From positions 1 through 37,172 of the forward strand of contig JAFLRO010000022.1 of NCBI GenBank assembly GCA_022511425.1: a stretch of DNA of 37,172 bases. The letters run 5' to 3'. Source of the DNA: Acetatifactor sp. GTDB lineage: Bacteria; Bacillota; Clostridia; Lachnospirales; Lachnospiraceae. A model generated the notes under the pieces. That model was not told where the DNA came from. It worked only from the letters and a program-made list of their open reading frames with translations, and ran no database searches. Shown here in pieces: positions 1 through 7,379 of this stretch (positions are counted from its first letter, which is position 1; every line of letters begins with the position of its first letter). Made by a program: the position numbers and the translations under genes.

Positions 1-25
1 AGACGAAATCCACTGCCTACGTAGA

Positions 26-52
26 CTTAGGTGCAGTACTTTTGCACCTTAG
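26..52. repeat. Hairpin inside element copy 1
   Basis: Arms CTTAGGTGCA (26-35) and TGCACCTTAG (43-52) pair with one mismatch. The equivalent hairpin of copy 2 (17600-17628) has a different but still pairing stem. Confidence 0.6.
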
Positions 53-64
53 TCGTAGTTCTTG

Positions 65-99
65 ACAATAGAAAGTACACGGAGCGTACTTTCTATTGT
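65..99. repeat. Perfect 14-bp inverted repeat inserted in element copy 1
   Basis: ACAATAGAAAGTAC (65-78) and GTACTTTCTATTGT (86-99) are exact reverse complements around a 7-base loop. Copy 2 lacks this block: there GTAGTTA runs directly into GCAGTTAGTTC. So it is an insertion in copy 1 or a precise loss from copy 2. Confidence 0.75.
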
Positions 100-246
100 A
101 GGCAGTTAGTTCGGCGGAGCGTTGCCGCGTTTGTTGGGGCATGCCTGCCACACGATGCCGTCACTTGTGAAAAAAATACGGTCTAATGGAGAACATCGGC
201 AGGGCGAGGCATCACTTGTGTATCTGACGTGTGAAAAGTAATGATT

Positions 247-1155
247 CTACAACTTCTTCAGCAGATCCATGAAATAACCTGGCAGCGGCGCATCCACCTC
301 CACATACTCCCCCGTGGAAGGATGTATAAACCCCAAGGTCTTCGCATGCAGTACCTGCCCCTGAAGCTTAAATGGACTCTTGCTGTTTCCGTACACCTCA
401 TCCCCCAGCAGCGGATGTCCGGCAGAAGCCATATGTACCCGTATCTGATGTGTGCGCCCTGTTTCCAGCTCACATTCAATATAAGTATACTTCTCAAAAC
501 GCTGCAAGACTTTGTAATGAGTCACGGCACTCTTTCCGTTTCTCTCATTTACTGCCATCTTCTTCCGATCCGTGGGATGCCGTCCGATCGGCTTATCAAT
601 GGTGCCCTGTTCTTCCTTCAGTACGCCTTGACAGACAGCATGATAGCGTCTTGTGATGGAATGCTCTTTAAGCTGCTTTGCTATACAGTTATGCGATCTG
701 TCATTTTTGCAGACAATGACCGAACCCGTGGTGTCCATATCAATCCGGTGCACGATACCTGGTCTCATAATGCCATTGATGCCGGAAAGCCGATTCCCAC
801 AGTGATACATCAGAGCATTTACCAGAGTCCCTCTATAGTGACCGGCGGCAGGGTGTACCACCATGCCCTTGGGCTTGTTTACCACGATCACATCGTCATC
901 CTCATAAAGAATATCCAGTGGAATATTTTCCGGCTGGATATCCGGTTCCTGAGCCTCCGGCAGAAAAAAAGCTATTCTATCCCCATATTTCAACCGATAA
1001 CTTCCCTTTACCGATTCTCCGTTCACCGTGACCTGTCCCTCCTTCACCATTCTCTGGATATAGGATCGGGAAAGAGAATCCATAAGCTCCGTCAGGCATT
1101 TGTCGATGCGTTCGTCCTCCAACTCCTCTGTTATCTCAAAACAGAATTCCTCCAT
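247..1155 (-). CDS. RluD-family 23S rRNA pseudouridine synthase
   Basis: Isomerises uridines to pseudouridine, most likely in 23S rRNA; the exact target cannot be read from sequence. The 302-residue protein has an N-terminal S4 RNA-binding domain (about residues 14-72) followed by the RluA/RluC/RluD catalytic domain. The catalytic loop HRIDMDTTG spans residues 136-144, with D139 as the expected catalytic aspartate, and the later motif ELETGRTHQIRVH is also typical. The ATG directly follows the lspA stop with no gap, and a GGGAGA ribosome site lies inside the lspA end, so it is the last gene of aroB-lspA-rluD. This pairing with lspA matches the lspA-ylyB order of Bacillus. RluD family is certain; the paralogue name is not. 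Confidence 0.93.
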   Translation of the reverse strand: MEEFCFEITEELEDERIDKCLTELMDSLSRSYIQRMVKEGQVTVNGESVKGSYRLKYGDRIAFFLPEAQEPDIQPENIPLDILYEDDDVIVVNKPKGMVVHPAAGHYRGTLVNALMYHCGNRLSGINGIMRPGIVHRIDMDTTGSVIVCKNDRSHNCIAKQLKEHSITRRYHAVCQGVLKEEQGTIDKPIGRHPTDRKKMAVNERNGKSAVTHYKVLQRFEKYTYIECELETGRTHQIRVHMASAGHPLLGDEVYGNSKSPFKLQGQVLHAKTLGFIHPSTGEYVEVDAPLPGYFMDLLKKL

Positions 1156-1683
1156 CTATTTCATCTCCCGATATCTTTTCTCCTTGAAGTTCAAAAAATC
1201 CAGATCACTCTCCTTGAAGAAAAACAAGAACAAAAAGAACAGCAAAATGGTAAACACCACAATATAACAGTCCGCCACATTAAATATAGGAAAATTTATC
1301 AGTTCAAAAAAGATAAAATCCACCACATAGTCAAAGCGAATTCGGTCTATCATATTTCCTAAGCCGCCTGCAATGATGGCAGACAGTGCCAAATGCACTA
1401 TCCTGAATTTCTTTGTTTTTGGCAGCTTGAACAGGAAAAACAGGATCACCGCCATAAACACAAACCCAACAAACAGAATAAAAACCTTCTGATTCTGAAG
1501 CATGCCAAAAGCAGAGCCTCGGTTTTCCAGATACTGGAGCTTTAGTACATTCTCCCAGAGTATGATAGGGGCTTGATCCTTCAAATAAACAATAGCCAGA
1601 TATTTTGTATACTGGTCAAATGCTAAGAAAGCCAGCATCACCAGTAGATCCACTAACAAAATGAGTATTTTTTTCTTACGCAT
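1156..1683 (-). CDS. lspA: Lipoprotein signal peptidase (signal peptidase II)
   Basis: Membrane aspartyl protease that removes the signal peptide of prolipoproteins ahead of the lipid-modified cysteine. From the ATG at 1683 the protein is 175 residues with four hydrophobic segments (about 5-23, 65-85, 92-112 and 135-153). The catalytic aspartates of the family fall in GNMIDR (D113) and FNVAD (D138), and the NRGSAFG motif is at about 54-60. A longer frame reaches 1737, but the start at 1683 overlaps the aroB stop by 8 bases (ATGCGTAA), the usual translational coupling, and gives the normal family length. A lysine-rich tail follows the last membrane segment. One likely client in this window is the D,D-carboxypeptidase at 6396, which has a lipobox. 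Confidence 0.93.
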   Translation of the reverse strand: MRKKKILILLVDLLVMLAFLAFDQYTKYLAIVYLKDQAPIILWENVLKLQYLENRGSAFGMLQNQKVFILFVGFVFMAVILFFLFKLPKTKKFRIVHLALSAIIAGGLGNMIDRIRFDYVVDFIFFELINFPIFNVADCYIVVFTILLFFLFLFFFKESDLDFLNFKEKRYREMK

Positions 1684-2788
1684 GGGCATCCTCTTCGCTA
1701 AAATGAATTTCACCGATGGCATCCAAAATTTCTTCATCGGTTACAGACTTATCCAAAACAGCCTTACCTATCTTTTTCAACAGTACAAACTTAATCTGTC
1801 CGGACTCCATCTTCTTGTCGGATTTTGTCAGCCGGAGAATCTCCTTAGGATCGATATCCTCAATGCTTATGGGCAGGTTAAAGGGTACATACATATCCCG
1901 GATCTCATAGTACTCCTCCATAGAAAGCATTTCCCGTTTCCAAGAGATATATGCTGCCGCTACAGCGCCAAGGGCAATACATTCGCCATGACAGAGCTGA
2001 AAATTCTTGTATTTCTCAATAGCATGGCCAATCGTGTGACCGAAGTTCAACAATGCACGCTCTCCCTGCTCCGTGGGATCTTTCTCCACAACAAGCTTCT
2101 TTACTGTACAGCTTCTTATCAGCATCTCCTGAAGTACATCCAGTTCCCGGTCACAGATTTCATACATGTTCTCGATAAGCCACTGGTAGAAAAGAGCATC
2201 GCGGATCAGCCCATGTTTCATTACTTCCGCAAATCCGGAAAAGAACTGCCTGTCATCCAGAGTCTGCAGAACAGACAGATTCATGTACACCAGTTTCGGC
2301 ATTTTGAAGGCTCCCACCATATTTTTATAGCCATCGAAATCAACGCCTGTCTTGCCGCCGATACTGCTGTCCGTCTGAGCCAACAGCGTAGTGGGAACCT
2401 GCACAAAGTCAATGCCTCTTAAGTAGGTGGCAGCCACATATCCAGTGGTATCTCCCACCACTCCGCCTCCCAGAGCAAGGAGCAGATCCTTTCGATCAAG
2501 CCCCTCTTGAATCAAGAAAGTGTATATTTCCTTAACAGTATCTAAATTCTTGCGTTCCTCTCCGTTGGGGAAAGCATATTTCACTGCTTTTAAACAGTTA
2601 CCTTGAAGCACCCTCAATACTTCATTCCCGTATAATTCGTCCACCTTTGTATCAGTGATTATACAGACGCGTCTTGATTCCAGGTTTCCCAAAGCCTGAA
2701 GCTCCGAGATCAGTTCATCAAAGGTCTTTGTAAAAACAATGTCATAACAGGGCTTTTTGTTGTAAAGAATGGGTAATCTTTCCGACAT
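1676..2788 (-). CDS. aroB: 3-dehydroquinate synthase
   Basis: Second step of the shikimate pathway: converts DAHP to 3-dehydroquinate using NAD and a divalent metal. The 370-residue protein has the family landmarks: GGGVVGDTTGYVAATYLRG for NAD binding, GGKTGVDFDGYKN with active-site lysine, and LNFGHTIGHAIE with metal-ligand histidines. Length is normal. No other aro gene is nearby, so it is separated from the rest of the pathway. It begins about 105 bases after the sepF terminator, implying its own promoter in that AT-rich gap, though I cannot pick a convincing -35/-10 pair. Its stop overlaps lspA. Confidence 0.95.
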   Translation of the reverse strand: MSERLPILYNKKPCYDIVFTKTFDELISELQALGNLESRRVCIITDTKVDELYGNEVLRVLQGNCLKAVKYAFPNGEERKNLDTVKEIYTFLIQEGLDRKDLLLALGGGVVGDTTGYVAATYLRGIDFVQVPTTLLAQTDSSIGGKTGVDFDGYKNMVGAFKMPKLVYMNLSVLQTLDDRQFFSGFAEVMKHGLIRDALFYQWLIENMYEICDRELDVLQEMLIRSCTVKKLVVEKDPTEQGERALLNFGHTIGHAIEKYKNFQLCHGECIALGAVAAAYISWKREMLSMEEYYEIRDMYVPFNLPISIEDIDPKEILRLTKSDKKMESGQIKFVLLKKIGKAVLDKSVTDEEILDAIGEIHFSEEDAHA

Positions 2789-2880
2789 AGCTTATTTCCT
2801 CACCATTATCATTTTCGCAATAAAAATTAAATCTACAAACCAGCTCTCAAAATTTATATTCAAGGAACCAGAACAAATAA

Positions 2881-2917
2881 TATAAAAACGTCAAAGGAGC
2901 CCGCACAAACGGGCTCC
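2881..2917 (-). terminator. Intrinsic terminator after sepF
   Basis: Read on the minus strand, a perfect 8-bp stem (GGAGCCCG / CGGGCTCC, plus-strand 2896-2903 and 2910-2917) with a 6-base loop is followed by TTTGACGTTTTTATA. It starts 28 bases past the sepF stop and separates sepF from aroB. Confidence 0.85.
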
Positions 2918-2944
2918 ACCGCTGTTTTCTCTCACTCTGTAATG

Positions 2945-3466
2945 TCAGCTGTTTAGCGGCATCTCAAAAGAACCGCCGAAAATATCCTGAAAATCACCTG
3001 ACACATCCACGCTGGAAGGTGTAATTATAAATATGTAATGTGAAATCTTCTGGAGATTGCCTGCGATAGCAAAGCAGGAACCACTTGTGAAGTCAATGAT
3101 TCTCTGAGCGATATCCACGTCCAGTCCCTCAAGGTTCAGTACGACGGTGCGGTTTGCCAGAAGTGTCTCTGTAATCTCCCTTGCGTCTTCCACAGAGGTG
3201 GGTTTGATCACGCATACCTCCATACCGGAACTGTTAGTCATGCGCCTTGCTGCAGGAGACTTAATCGGTGTAATTTTATTTGTCGGCTGTTGCCTCTTTA
3301 CAACAGGTTCCTCATAGTCGTCATTCTTCTGCTTGTTGGCTGAAGATTTACGCTGAACCACAGGCTCATCATCCTCATCGTCATCCAGATAGTCGTCATC
3401 ATAGTAATCGTCATCTTCCTCGCCGTTTAGCTTCATGTAATTCAAAAACTTGTCCATAACTCCCAT
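2945..3466 (-). CDS. sepF: Cell division protein SepF
   Basis: Membrane-binding FtsZ partner that shapes and anchors the Z-ring in Gram-positive bacteria. The 173-residue protein begins with a short amphipathic helix (MGVMDKFLNYMKL), the expected membrane anchor. A very acidic Asp/Glu/Tyr-rich linker (about 15-35) and a basic Ser/Asn/Lys linker follow, then the SepF (DUF552) domain at about 80-165 with the VVLNLEGLD and DFTSG motifs. It lies 30 bases after the yggS-type gene, the same neighbour as ylmE-ylmF in Bacillus. The start could be the ATG at 3466 or the one three codons later; neither has an ideal ribosome site. A terminator follows immediately. Confidence 0.95.
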   Translation of the reverse strand: MGVMDKFLNYMKLNGEEDDDYYDDDYLDDDEDDEPVVQRKSSANKQKNDDYEEPVVKRQQPTNKITPIKSPAARRMTNSSGMEVCVIKPTSVEDAREITETLLANRTVVLNLEGLDVDIAQRIIDFTSGSCFAIAGNLQKISHYIFIITPSSVDVSGDFQDIFGGSFEMPLNS

Positions 3467-3496
3467 TATCTTATACCATACCTTTCTGACTCCGCC

Positions 3497-4204
3497 TTAC
3501 CGGACGGGCTGCTGATTGGTGTAATCTCTCTCACCAAAAATACCGGTACCCACCCGAACGCAGGTTGCACCTTCCTCGACAGCCACGGAGAAATCCCCCG
3601 TCATCCCCATCGAGAGAATATTCATACTAATATTATCAATGTTTTTTCTCTCTATGTCAACAGACAATTCACGCATTTTCACAAAATATGGACGATTTTT
3701 TTCTGAAACCGCAGTATATGGTGCAACTGTCATCAATCCTTTGACATTTATTCCGGGTAACCCGGCTATTTTTTTTATCAAATCCGGTGTTTCCCTAAGA
3801 GACACTCCAAATTTACTCTCCTCTTCTGCCACATTGATCTCTATAAGGATATCAGTATCCACTCCCTGGCGTACGGATTCCCGGCTGATTTCTTCTGCCA
3901 GACGCAGAGAATCCACACTGTGAATCAATGCTACCTTACCGATGATATATTTTACTTTGTTGCGCTGTAAATGTCCAATCATATGCCAGCGGATATCATC
4001 CGGCAATTGAGGAATTTTTTCTATCAGCTCCTGAACCTTATTTTCACCGAAATCTCTGACGCCTGCTTCATAGGCTTCCCTGAGAGCTGATACCGGTTTT
4101 GTCTTGCTTACAGCGATCAGTGTGACCTCATTGGGATCACGGCCAGAACAGGTGCAGGCGGATTGGATTTGGGTTTGAATGATTTTTAGGTTTTCTGCAA
4201 TCAT
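3497..4204 (-). CDS. YggS/PLPBP-type pyridoxal phosphate homeostasis protein
   Basis: PLP-binding protein of the YggS/YlmE/PROSC family, thought to buffer free PLP rather than act as a classic enzyme. The 235-residue alanine-racemase-like TIM barrel carries the PLP lysine in LIAVSKTKP near residue 37, plus DFGENKVQE, WHMIGHLQRNK and SMGMTGDFSVAVEEGAT-type motifs of the family. The ATG at 4204 is chosen because GGAGGT lies 7 bases upstream; the open frame continues to 4264 without a ribosome site. It sits between an HlyD-like gene and sepF. Family assignment is firm; the physiological role is from the family. Confidence 0.94.
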   Translation of the reverse strand: MIAENLKIIQTQIQSACTCSGRDPNEVTLIAVSKTKPVSALREAYEAGVRDFGENKVQELIEKIPQLPDDIRWHMIGHLQRNKVKYIIGKVALIHSVDSLRLAEEISRESVRQGVDTDILIEINVAEEESKFGVSLRETPDLIKKIAGLPGINVKGLMTVAPYTAVSEKNRPYFVKMRELSVDIERKNIDNISMNILSMGMTGDFSVAVEEGATCVRVGTGIFGERDYTNQQPVR

Positions 4205-4284
4205 GGAAGTACCTCCATAGTAAAGTTTGTTAAGGTTCCTGCAAGGGTCGCTCAGCACGCGCAATTCGCAAAGTGGCGCTCCCT

Positions 4285-4345
4285 CAGCCGTGATAATCCA
4301 CGGAAAATTCGTGCAAGCACGATTTTCCGCAGCTTACCACGGCTG
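4285..4345. repeat. Long interrupted palindrome between the HlyD-like gene and yggS
   Basis: Outer arms CAGCCGTG (4285-4292) and CACGGCTG (4338-4345) enclose a near-perfect inner hairpin, CGGAAAATTCGTGC (4301-4314) against GCACGATTTTCCG (4317-4329), with one extra T. It begins about 6 bases beyond the stop of the HlyD-like gene. No T-run follows on either strand, so it does not look like an intrinsic terminator; a REP-like element or RNA processing/stability hairpin is more plausible. Confidence 0.75.
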
Positions 4346-4351
4346 GCTGAA

Positions 4352-5818
4352 CTAGTAGCTTATAAATTGGTCGTCACTTACGGTGGAGGCGTCCATTGCT
4401 ATGTAGTCGTAGACGCTGAGGCCGTATCGGGTGTTGGACTTTACTATGGCATACTCGTCGTTCTGGTATAGGATATTGATCTGTTTAAAGTCTGCATAAC
4501 CTTTGTTTAGATTATAGACACCAATCAGAGTAGCACGTTTACTCACTGTGAATGTCTCCTGGCTGTCAAGTTTGTACAAGACATCCCCCAAATTAAGGAA
4601 GGAACTGTCCAGGTAATACTCCTTCGTGTTGTCGTCAAAATTATACAAATCTATCTCCAGCATTTCACTGGAAATGGTACCATCTTCCAGATAGCACTGG
4701 CGAATGATGCTGCCACGCCCGTTGGTTCCGCTCGGGATTACGAAATCCTCCGGGATCAGGAAAAATTCCTTCTGTACAATAGCGGACTGTGGAATTTTTA
4801 ACCCTGTCTCATCCTCAACGATCAACTCCACATCCAAGAAGCGGTCGGAAAGGAAAGTTATCATGGAGTTTGTGAATGACAGTTGAAGGTAAGTATTGCC
4901 ATCAACATTTGTAAGAAGCTTCACCTGCCCCCATGCCTCATACTGATTTTTTAAAAATTTAACCTTTATATAGCCCTTATTCAGCAGCTGTGCTCCTCTC
5001 TCAGGTTCCACAGGTATCACAATGGACCAGTTCTCGTTCGTGGACAGCTTGTACACCGGATCGCCTACAGCCATCAATGTGTTGCTGAGAAGCAGCTTTT
5101 TCTTGTAATCCCGCTCATTGTCAAAGATATCCGACGTAACCTGTTCGGCCGTCAGTTCTTCATAACCGTCAGTCCAGTAAGCTACAATGCCTGTCCTTGG
5201 CGCATAGGAATAATTCACAATGTTGGCTCCATTAGCGCCGCCATAACCGTTTATGTTTTCAAGCATATTTACGTTTGCAAGCTTCATAAGCGTATTCTGA
5301 AGAGAATACTTGAAATCATAGGTAGTAGAATAGTTTTTTCTGTCAAAGCCATGGACAAAATATACTATCTCATCGCGAAATTCGGCAAGCTCTTTATTGC
5401 TCAGCGAATTTTCTTCCAACGCCATACTTTCCAGACTTTCATTCAGCCGCCCGGTCTCATCAACAATGTATACCAAATCATTTTTGGCCACTCGCTCTCC
5501 TTCCCGGGCATAATAATTCACATACCCGGCAGTGCTTGCAGTGATTACTGTCTCGTCCCGGATTATCACACTGCGATATATGTTGTTGGTGACAAGAGAT
5601 CCCTCCTGCACTTCGTACCGAACGATGTGACTTGTCTGAAAATACAGAATAACACAGACCACGACATATATAAATATCACGCCAAATATAATCATTCCTA
5701 TGTTCAGGTTCAACGGTTTTCTATATTTGCTGATTTTTCCGTTCTGCTTCTTGCTGTTATGGTTCCTGTCGCTCTGCTTTTTTACACTTCTTTCTCTTCC
5801 ACTTCCTGACTGTGCCAC
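4352..5818 (-). CDS. HlyD-like membrane-anchored protein of the sepF neighbourhood
   Basis: Protein of 488 residues with a basic, Ser/Asn/Lys-rich cytoplasmic N-terminus (1-38), one membrane segment (about 39-60) and a large extracellular part. The section YEVQEGSLVTNNIYRSVIIRDE and the following AGYVNYYAREGERVAKNDLVYIVD resemble the lipoyl/barrel-sandwich half of HlyD or RND-type adaptors. The long coiled coil and an ABC or RND partner are missing here. The start is GTG at 5818 with GGAGG nine bases ahead. It is transcribed toward yggS and sepF, so a role in cell division or envelope assembly is an inference from position. I would not call it an efflux adaptor without a partner. Confidence 0.75.
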   Translation of the reverse strand: MAQSGSGRERSVKKQSDRNHNSKKQNGKISKYRKPLNLNIGMIIFGVIFIYVVVCVILYFQTSHIVRYEVQEGSLVTNNIYRSVIIRDETVITASTAGYVNYYAREGERVAKNDLVYIVDETGRLNESLESMALEENSLSNKELAEFRDEIVYFVHGFDRKNYSTTYDFKYSLQNTLMKLANVNMLENINGYGGANGANIVNYSYAPRTGIVAYWTDGYEELTAEQVTSDIFDNERDYKKKLLLSNTLMAVGDPVYKLSTNENWSIVIPVEPERGAQLLNKGYIKVKFLKNQYEAWGQVKLLTNVDGNTYLQLSFTNSMITFLSDRFLDVELIVEDETGLKIPQSAIVQKEFFLIPEDFVIPSGTNGRGSIIRQCYLEDGTISSEMLEIDLYNFDDNTKEYYLDSSFLNLGDVLYKLDSQETFTVSKRATLIGVYNLNKGYADFKQINILYQNDEYAIVKSNTRYGLSVYDYIAMDASTVSDDQFISY

Positions 5819-5844
5819 GTATAAGCCTCCAAAAAATAACAGTT

Positions 5845-5871
5845 AAGCCCCGGCTTATTGGTCCGAGGCTT
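5845..5871 (-). terminator. Probable terminator after the P-loop gene
   Basis: Nine-base arms AAGCCCCGG (5845-5853) and CCGAGGCTT (5863-5871), fully paired on the minus strand with one G-U pair. It starts 24 bases after the stop of the P-loop gene. The minus-strand U-rich stretch is offset (AACTGTTATTTTTT) and runs into the ribosome site of the HlyD-like gene, so attenuation of that gene is another possibility. Confidence 0.5.
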
Positions 5872-5894
5872 TTGTATCTGTTCTATATAATCAC

Positions 5895-6314
5895 TTAAAG
5901 AGAGACAATAATCTTGTCTTTCAAGGATGCAGGGAGTTCTGCCTCATCCAAGGAAACGCTTATAATAAAATCCACATCAAAGCTTGAACTGAATTTTTCA
6001 AGTTTAGCAATAACAGGTTCAATGTCCTGTCCTTCCAAACATGCTATCTTTAAAAAACTATCAAAATACATCTGTTGAAGGTCATGATCCTGAGAGATCA
6101 CACCACTTACAAAACCCAGGAAACCCTCACAGTTATCTATATAGAACTGTGACACATCCACAAGGCGTACCTTGTTGTTCAGCTCGTACATATGCTTGGC
6201 ACTCTTGTCGAGATATACAACATTGCCGGATACCTCCTTGATTTCACTGTTTACCTTATCCAGCAGATGCTTTGTCTTACCCTTCCCCTTTTTTCCTACG
6301 ATTAACTGAACCAT
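5895..6314 (-). CDS. Small P-loop protein of unknown function
   Basis: A 139-residue soluble protein starting at the ATG at 6314, which has AGGAGGG seven bases upstream; the frame stays open to 6392 without a ribosome site. Residues 7-14 (GKKGKGKT) are a textbook Walker A loop directly after a beta strand (VQLIV). A possible Walker B-like strand with acidic residue is FIISVSLDE near residues 116-124. It is too short to hold a complete AAA or ABC core, and no sensor or arginine-finger motifs are visible. It has its own promoter and a probable terminator, so it is a single-gene unit between the carboxypeptidase and HlyD-like genes. Function not recognised. Confidence 0.8.
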   Translation of the reverse strand: MVQLIVGKKGKGKTKHLLDKVNSEIKEVSGNVVYLDKSAKHMYELNNKVRLVDVSQFYIDNCEGFLGFVSGVISQDHDLQQMYFDSFLKIACLEGQDIEPVIAKLEKFSSSFDVDFIISVSLDEAELPASLKDKIIVSL

Positions 6315-6363
6315 TGGAAACCCTCCTGTCGTAATATGTATTGAATTTATTACTGATACCTCA

Positions 6364-6392
6364 ATTATAAGTGATACCGCTTCAAAATACAA
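6364..6392 (-). promoter_or_regulatory. Sigma-A type promoter for the P-loop gene
   Basis: Minus strand: TTGTAT (6387-6392), 17-base spacer, TATAAT (6364-6369). It starts 3 bases after the carboxypeptidase stop codon and about 50 bases before the P-loop ATG. Confidence 0.65.
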
Positions 6393-6395
6393 CCC

Positions 6396-7379
6396 CTAAA
6401 TCTCCCCCAGCAATTCTGTCATTTTCGGGTAAAGGACATCAGCTGACGGAGCTCCCAGAATGATGGAAATATAGGATGCACCTCCCACATCCCGGCACAA
6501 TAAAATCAGGCAGTGGCCGGCAGCATTCGTTGTACCTGTCTTTCCGCCGATCACCGTCACGCTGGCAGGCGCCTGATAATCTCCACGCAGGAACAGATTG
6601 GTAGTACGCTTGTCCACCTTTATTTCGCTGCCCCTGGAGTCATAGTAAGTTGTCTGATAACTGGACATCTGAATGATTTCACGAAAGGTCTCATACTTAA
6701 TAGCCTCGTTAAAGATCAGATAAAGGTCATAAGCTGTTGTATAATGCTTATCCGCCGTAAGACCGTGGGGATTGACAAAACTGGTATTAGTAGCGCCAAG
6801 ACGCTTTGCTTCCTCATTCATCATGGCCACAAAATTATCAACAGTCCCTCCAATACCCTCAGCCACCAGCATTGCCACATCGTTCGCAGAGCATAACAGC
6901 ATTATGCGCAGAGCCTGGTCAAGTGTCATTTTATCGCCGGTTTTTAATCCAAGAAGCTGGGCGCCTGTCTCCGTGATCTTCACTGCGTTTGTAGCTGTCA
7001 GCACCTGGTCAAGTCTGCCGTTTTGTAACGCCACGAGCGCTGTCATAATTTTAGTCAGGCTGGCAGGAGACACTTCCTGATGTGGGTTCTTAGAAAACAA
7101 GACCTGGCTGTCGTTCAGACTGAAGAGAACTGCAGCTTTCGCCTCGTCCATGTCCACATTTCCGCTTCCGGAATAATCCCCTGTTATGACACAGAGATTA
7201 CGCGCAAAGGCTTCTGCCACTCTGGAGTCATGTCTTGATACCACATTGAAACTGCTGACACTGATATCCGCATCATAGGACATATCATAAGCCAGACTTC
7301 CGCAACCGGTGAGGACACAGAAAATCATTAGTATTGCGCACAGAAAGACCTGCTTTCTTTTTCTATTTGTACATTTCAC
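6396..7379 (-). CDS. D-alanyl-D-alanine carboxypeptidase, lipoprotein type (S11 family)
   Basis: Low-molecular-weight PBP that removes the terminal D-Ala of peptidoglycan stem peptides outside the membrane. From the GTG at 7379 it has 327 residues. A basic n-region and hydrophobic core end in LTGC, a lipobox, so C26 should be lipidated. Catalytic motifs are SLTK (107-110), SAN (164-166) and KTG (280-282, in GGKTGTTN). It stops soon after the penicilloyl-transferase fold and lacks the C-terminal beta domain common in DacA/PBP5. The GTG overlaps the mgsA end by 17 bases with GAGGAG 12 bases upstream; a TTG at 7403 would also be in frame but has no ribosome site. It is the last gene of the rod-shape block. 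Confidence 0.92.
   Translation of the reverse strand: MKCTNRKRKQVFLCAILMIFCVLTGCGSLAYDMSYDADISVSSFNVVSRHDSRVAEAFARNLCVITGDYSGSGNVDMDEAKAAVLFSLNDSQVLFSKNPHQEVSPASLTKIMTALVALQNGRLDQVLTATNAVKITETGAQLLGLKTGDKMTLDQALRIMLLCSANDVAMLVAEGIGGTVDNFVAMMNEEAKRLGATNTSFVNPHGLTADKHYTTAYDLYLIFNEAIKYETFREIIQMSSYQTTYYDSRGSEIKVDKRTTNLFLRGDYQAPASVTVIGGKTGTTNAAGHCLILLCRDVGGASYISIILGAPSADVLYPKMTELLGEI

Larger units (their letters stand above)
1..169. mobile_element. MITE-like intergenic element, copy 1 (truncated by window edge)
   Basis: Noncoding GC-rich stretch just downstream of the rluD-family gene. Positions 5-60 and 101-136 match 17579-17676 of the second copy, including the shared words GAAATCCACTGC, CTTAG, TTAGTCGTAGTT, GCAGTTAGTTC and CGGAGCGTTGCCGCG. 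Its right end (139-169) is the imperfect inverted counterpart of 17355-17385; my alignment of 31 bases shows 6 differences, all transitions. No ORF of note is inside, so it would be non-autonomous if mobile. The left end lies outside the window. The MITE label is inferred from terminal inverted repeats plus two copies; no target duplication is evident. Confidence 0.55.

Noticed and set aside
241..1362. Long plus-strand open frame of 373 codons across rluD and lspA
   Set aside because: It runs antisense to two well-identified genes, has no family likeness, and its composition reflects the reverse of lspA and rluD codons.
1661..2422. Plus-strand open frame of 253 codons antisense to aroB
   Set aside because: The opposite strand holds an intact aroB with all motifs; no ribosome site or protein features support the antisense frame.
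4205..4264. N-terminal extension of the yggS-type protein to 4264
   Set aside because: The extension has no family counterpart and no ribosome site, while the ATG at 4204 has GGAGGT at good spacing.
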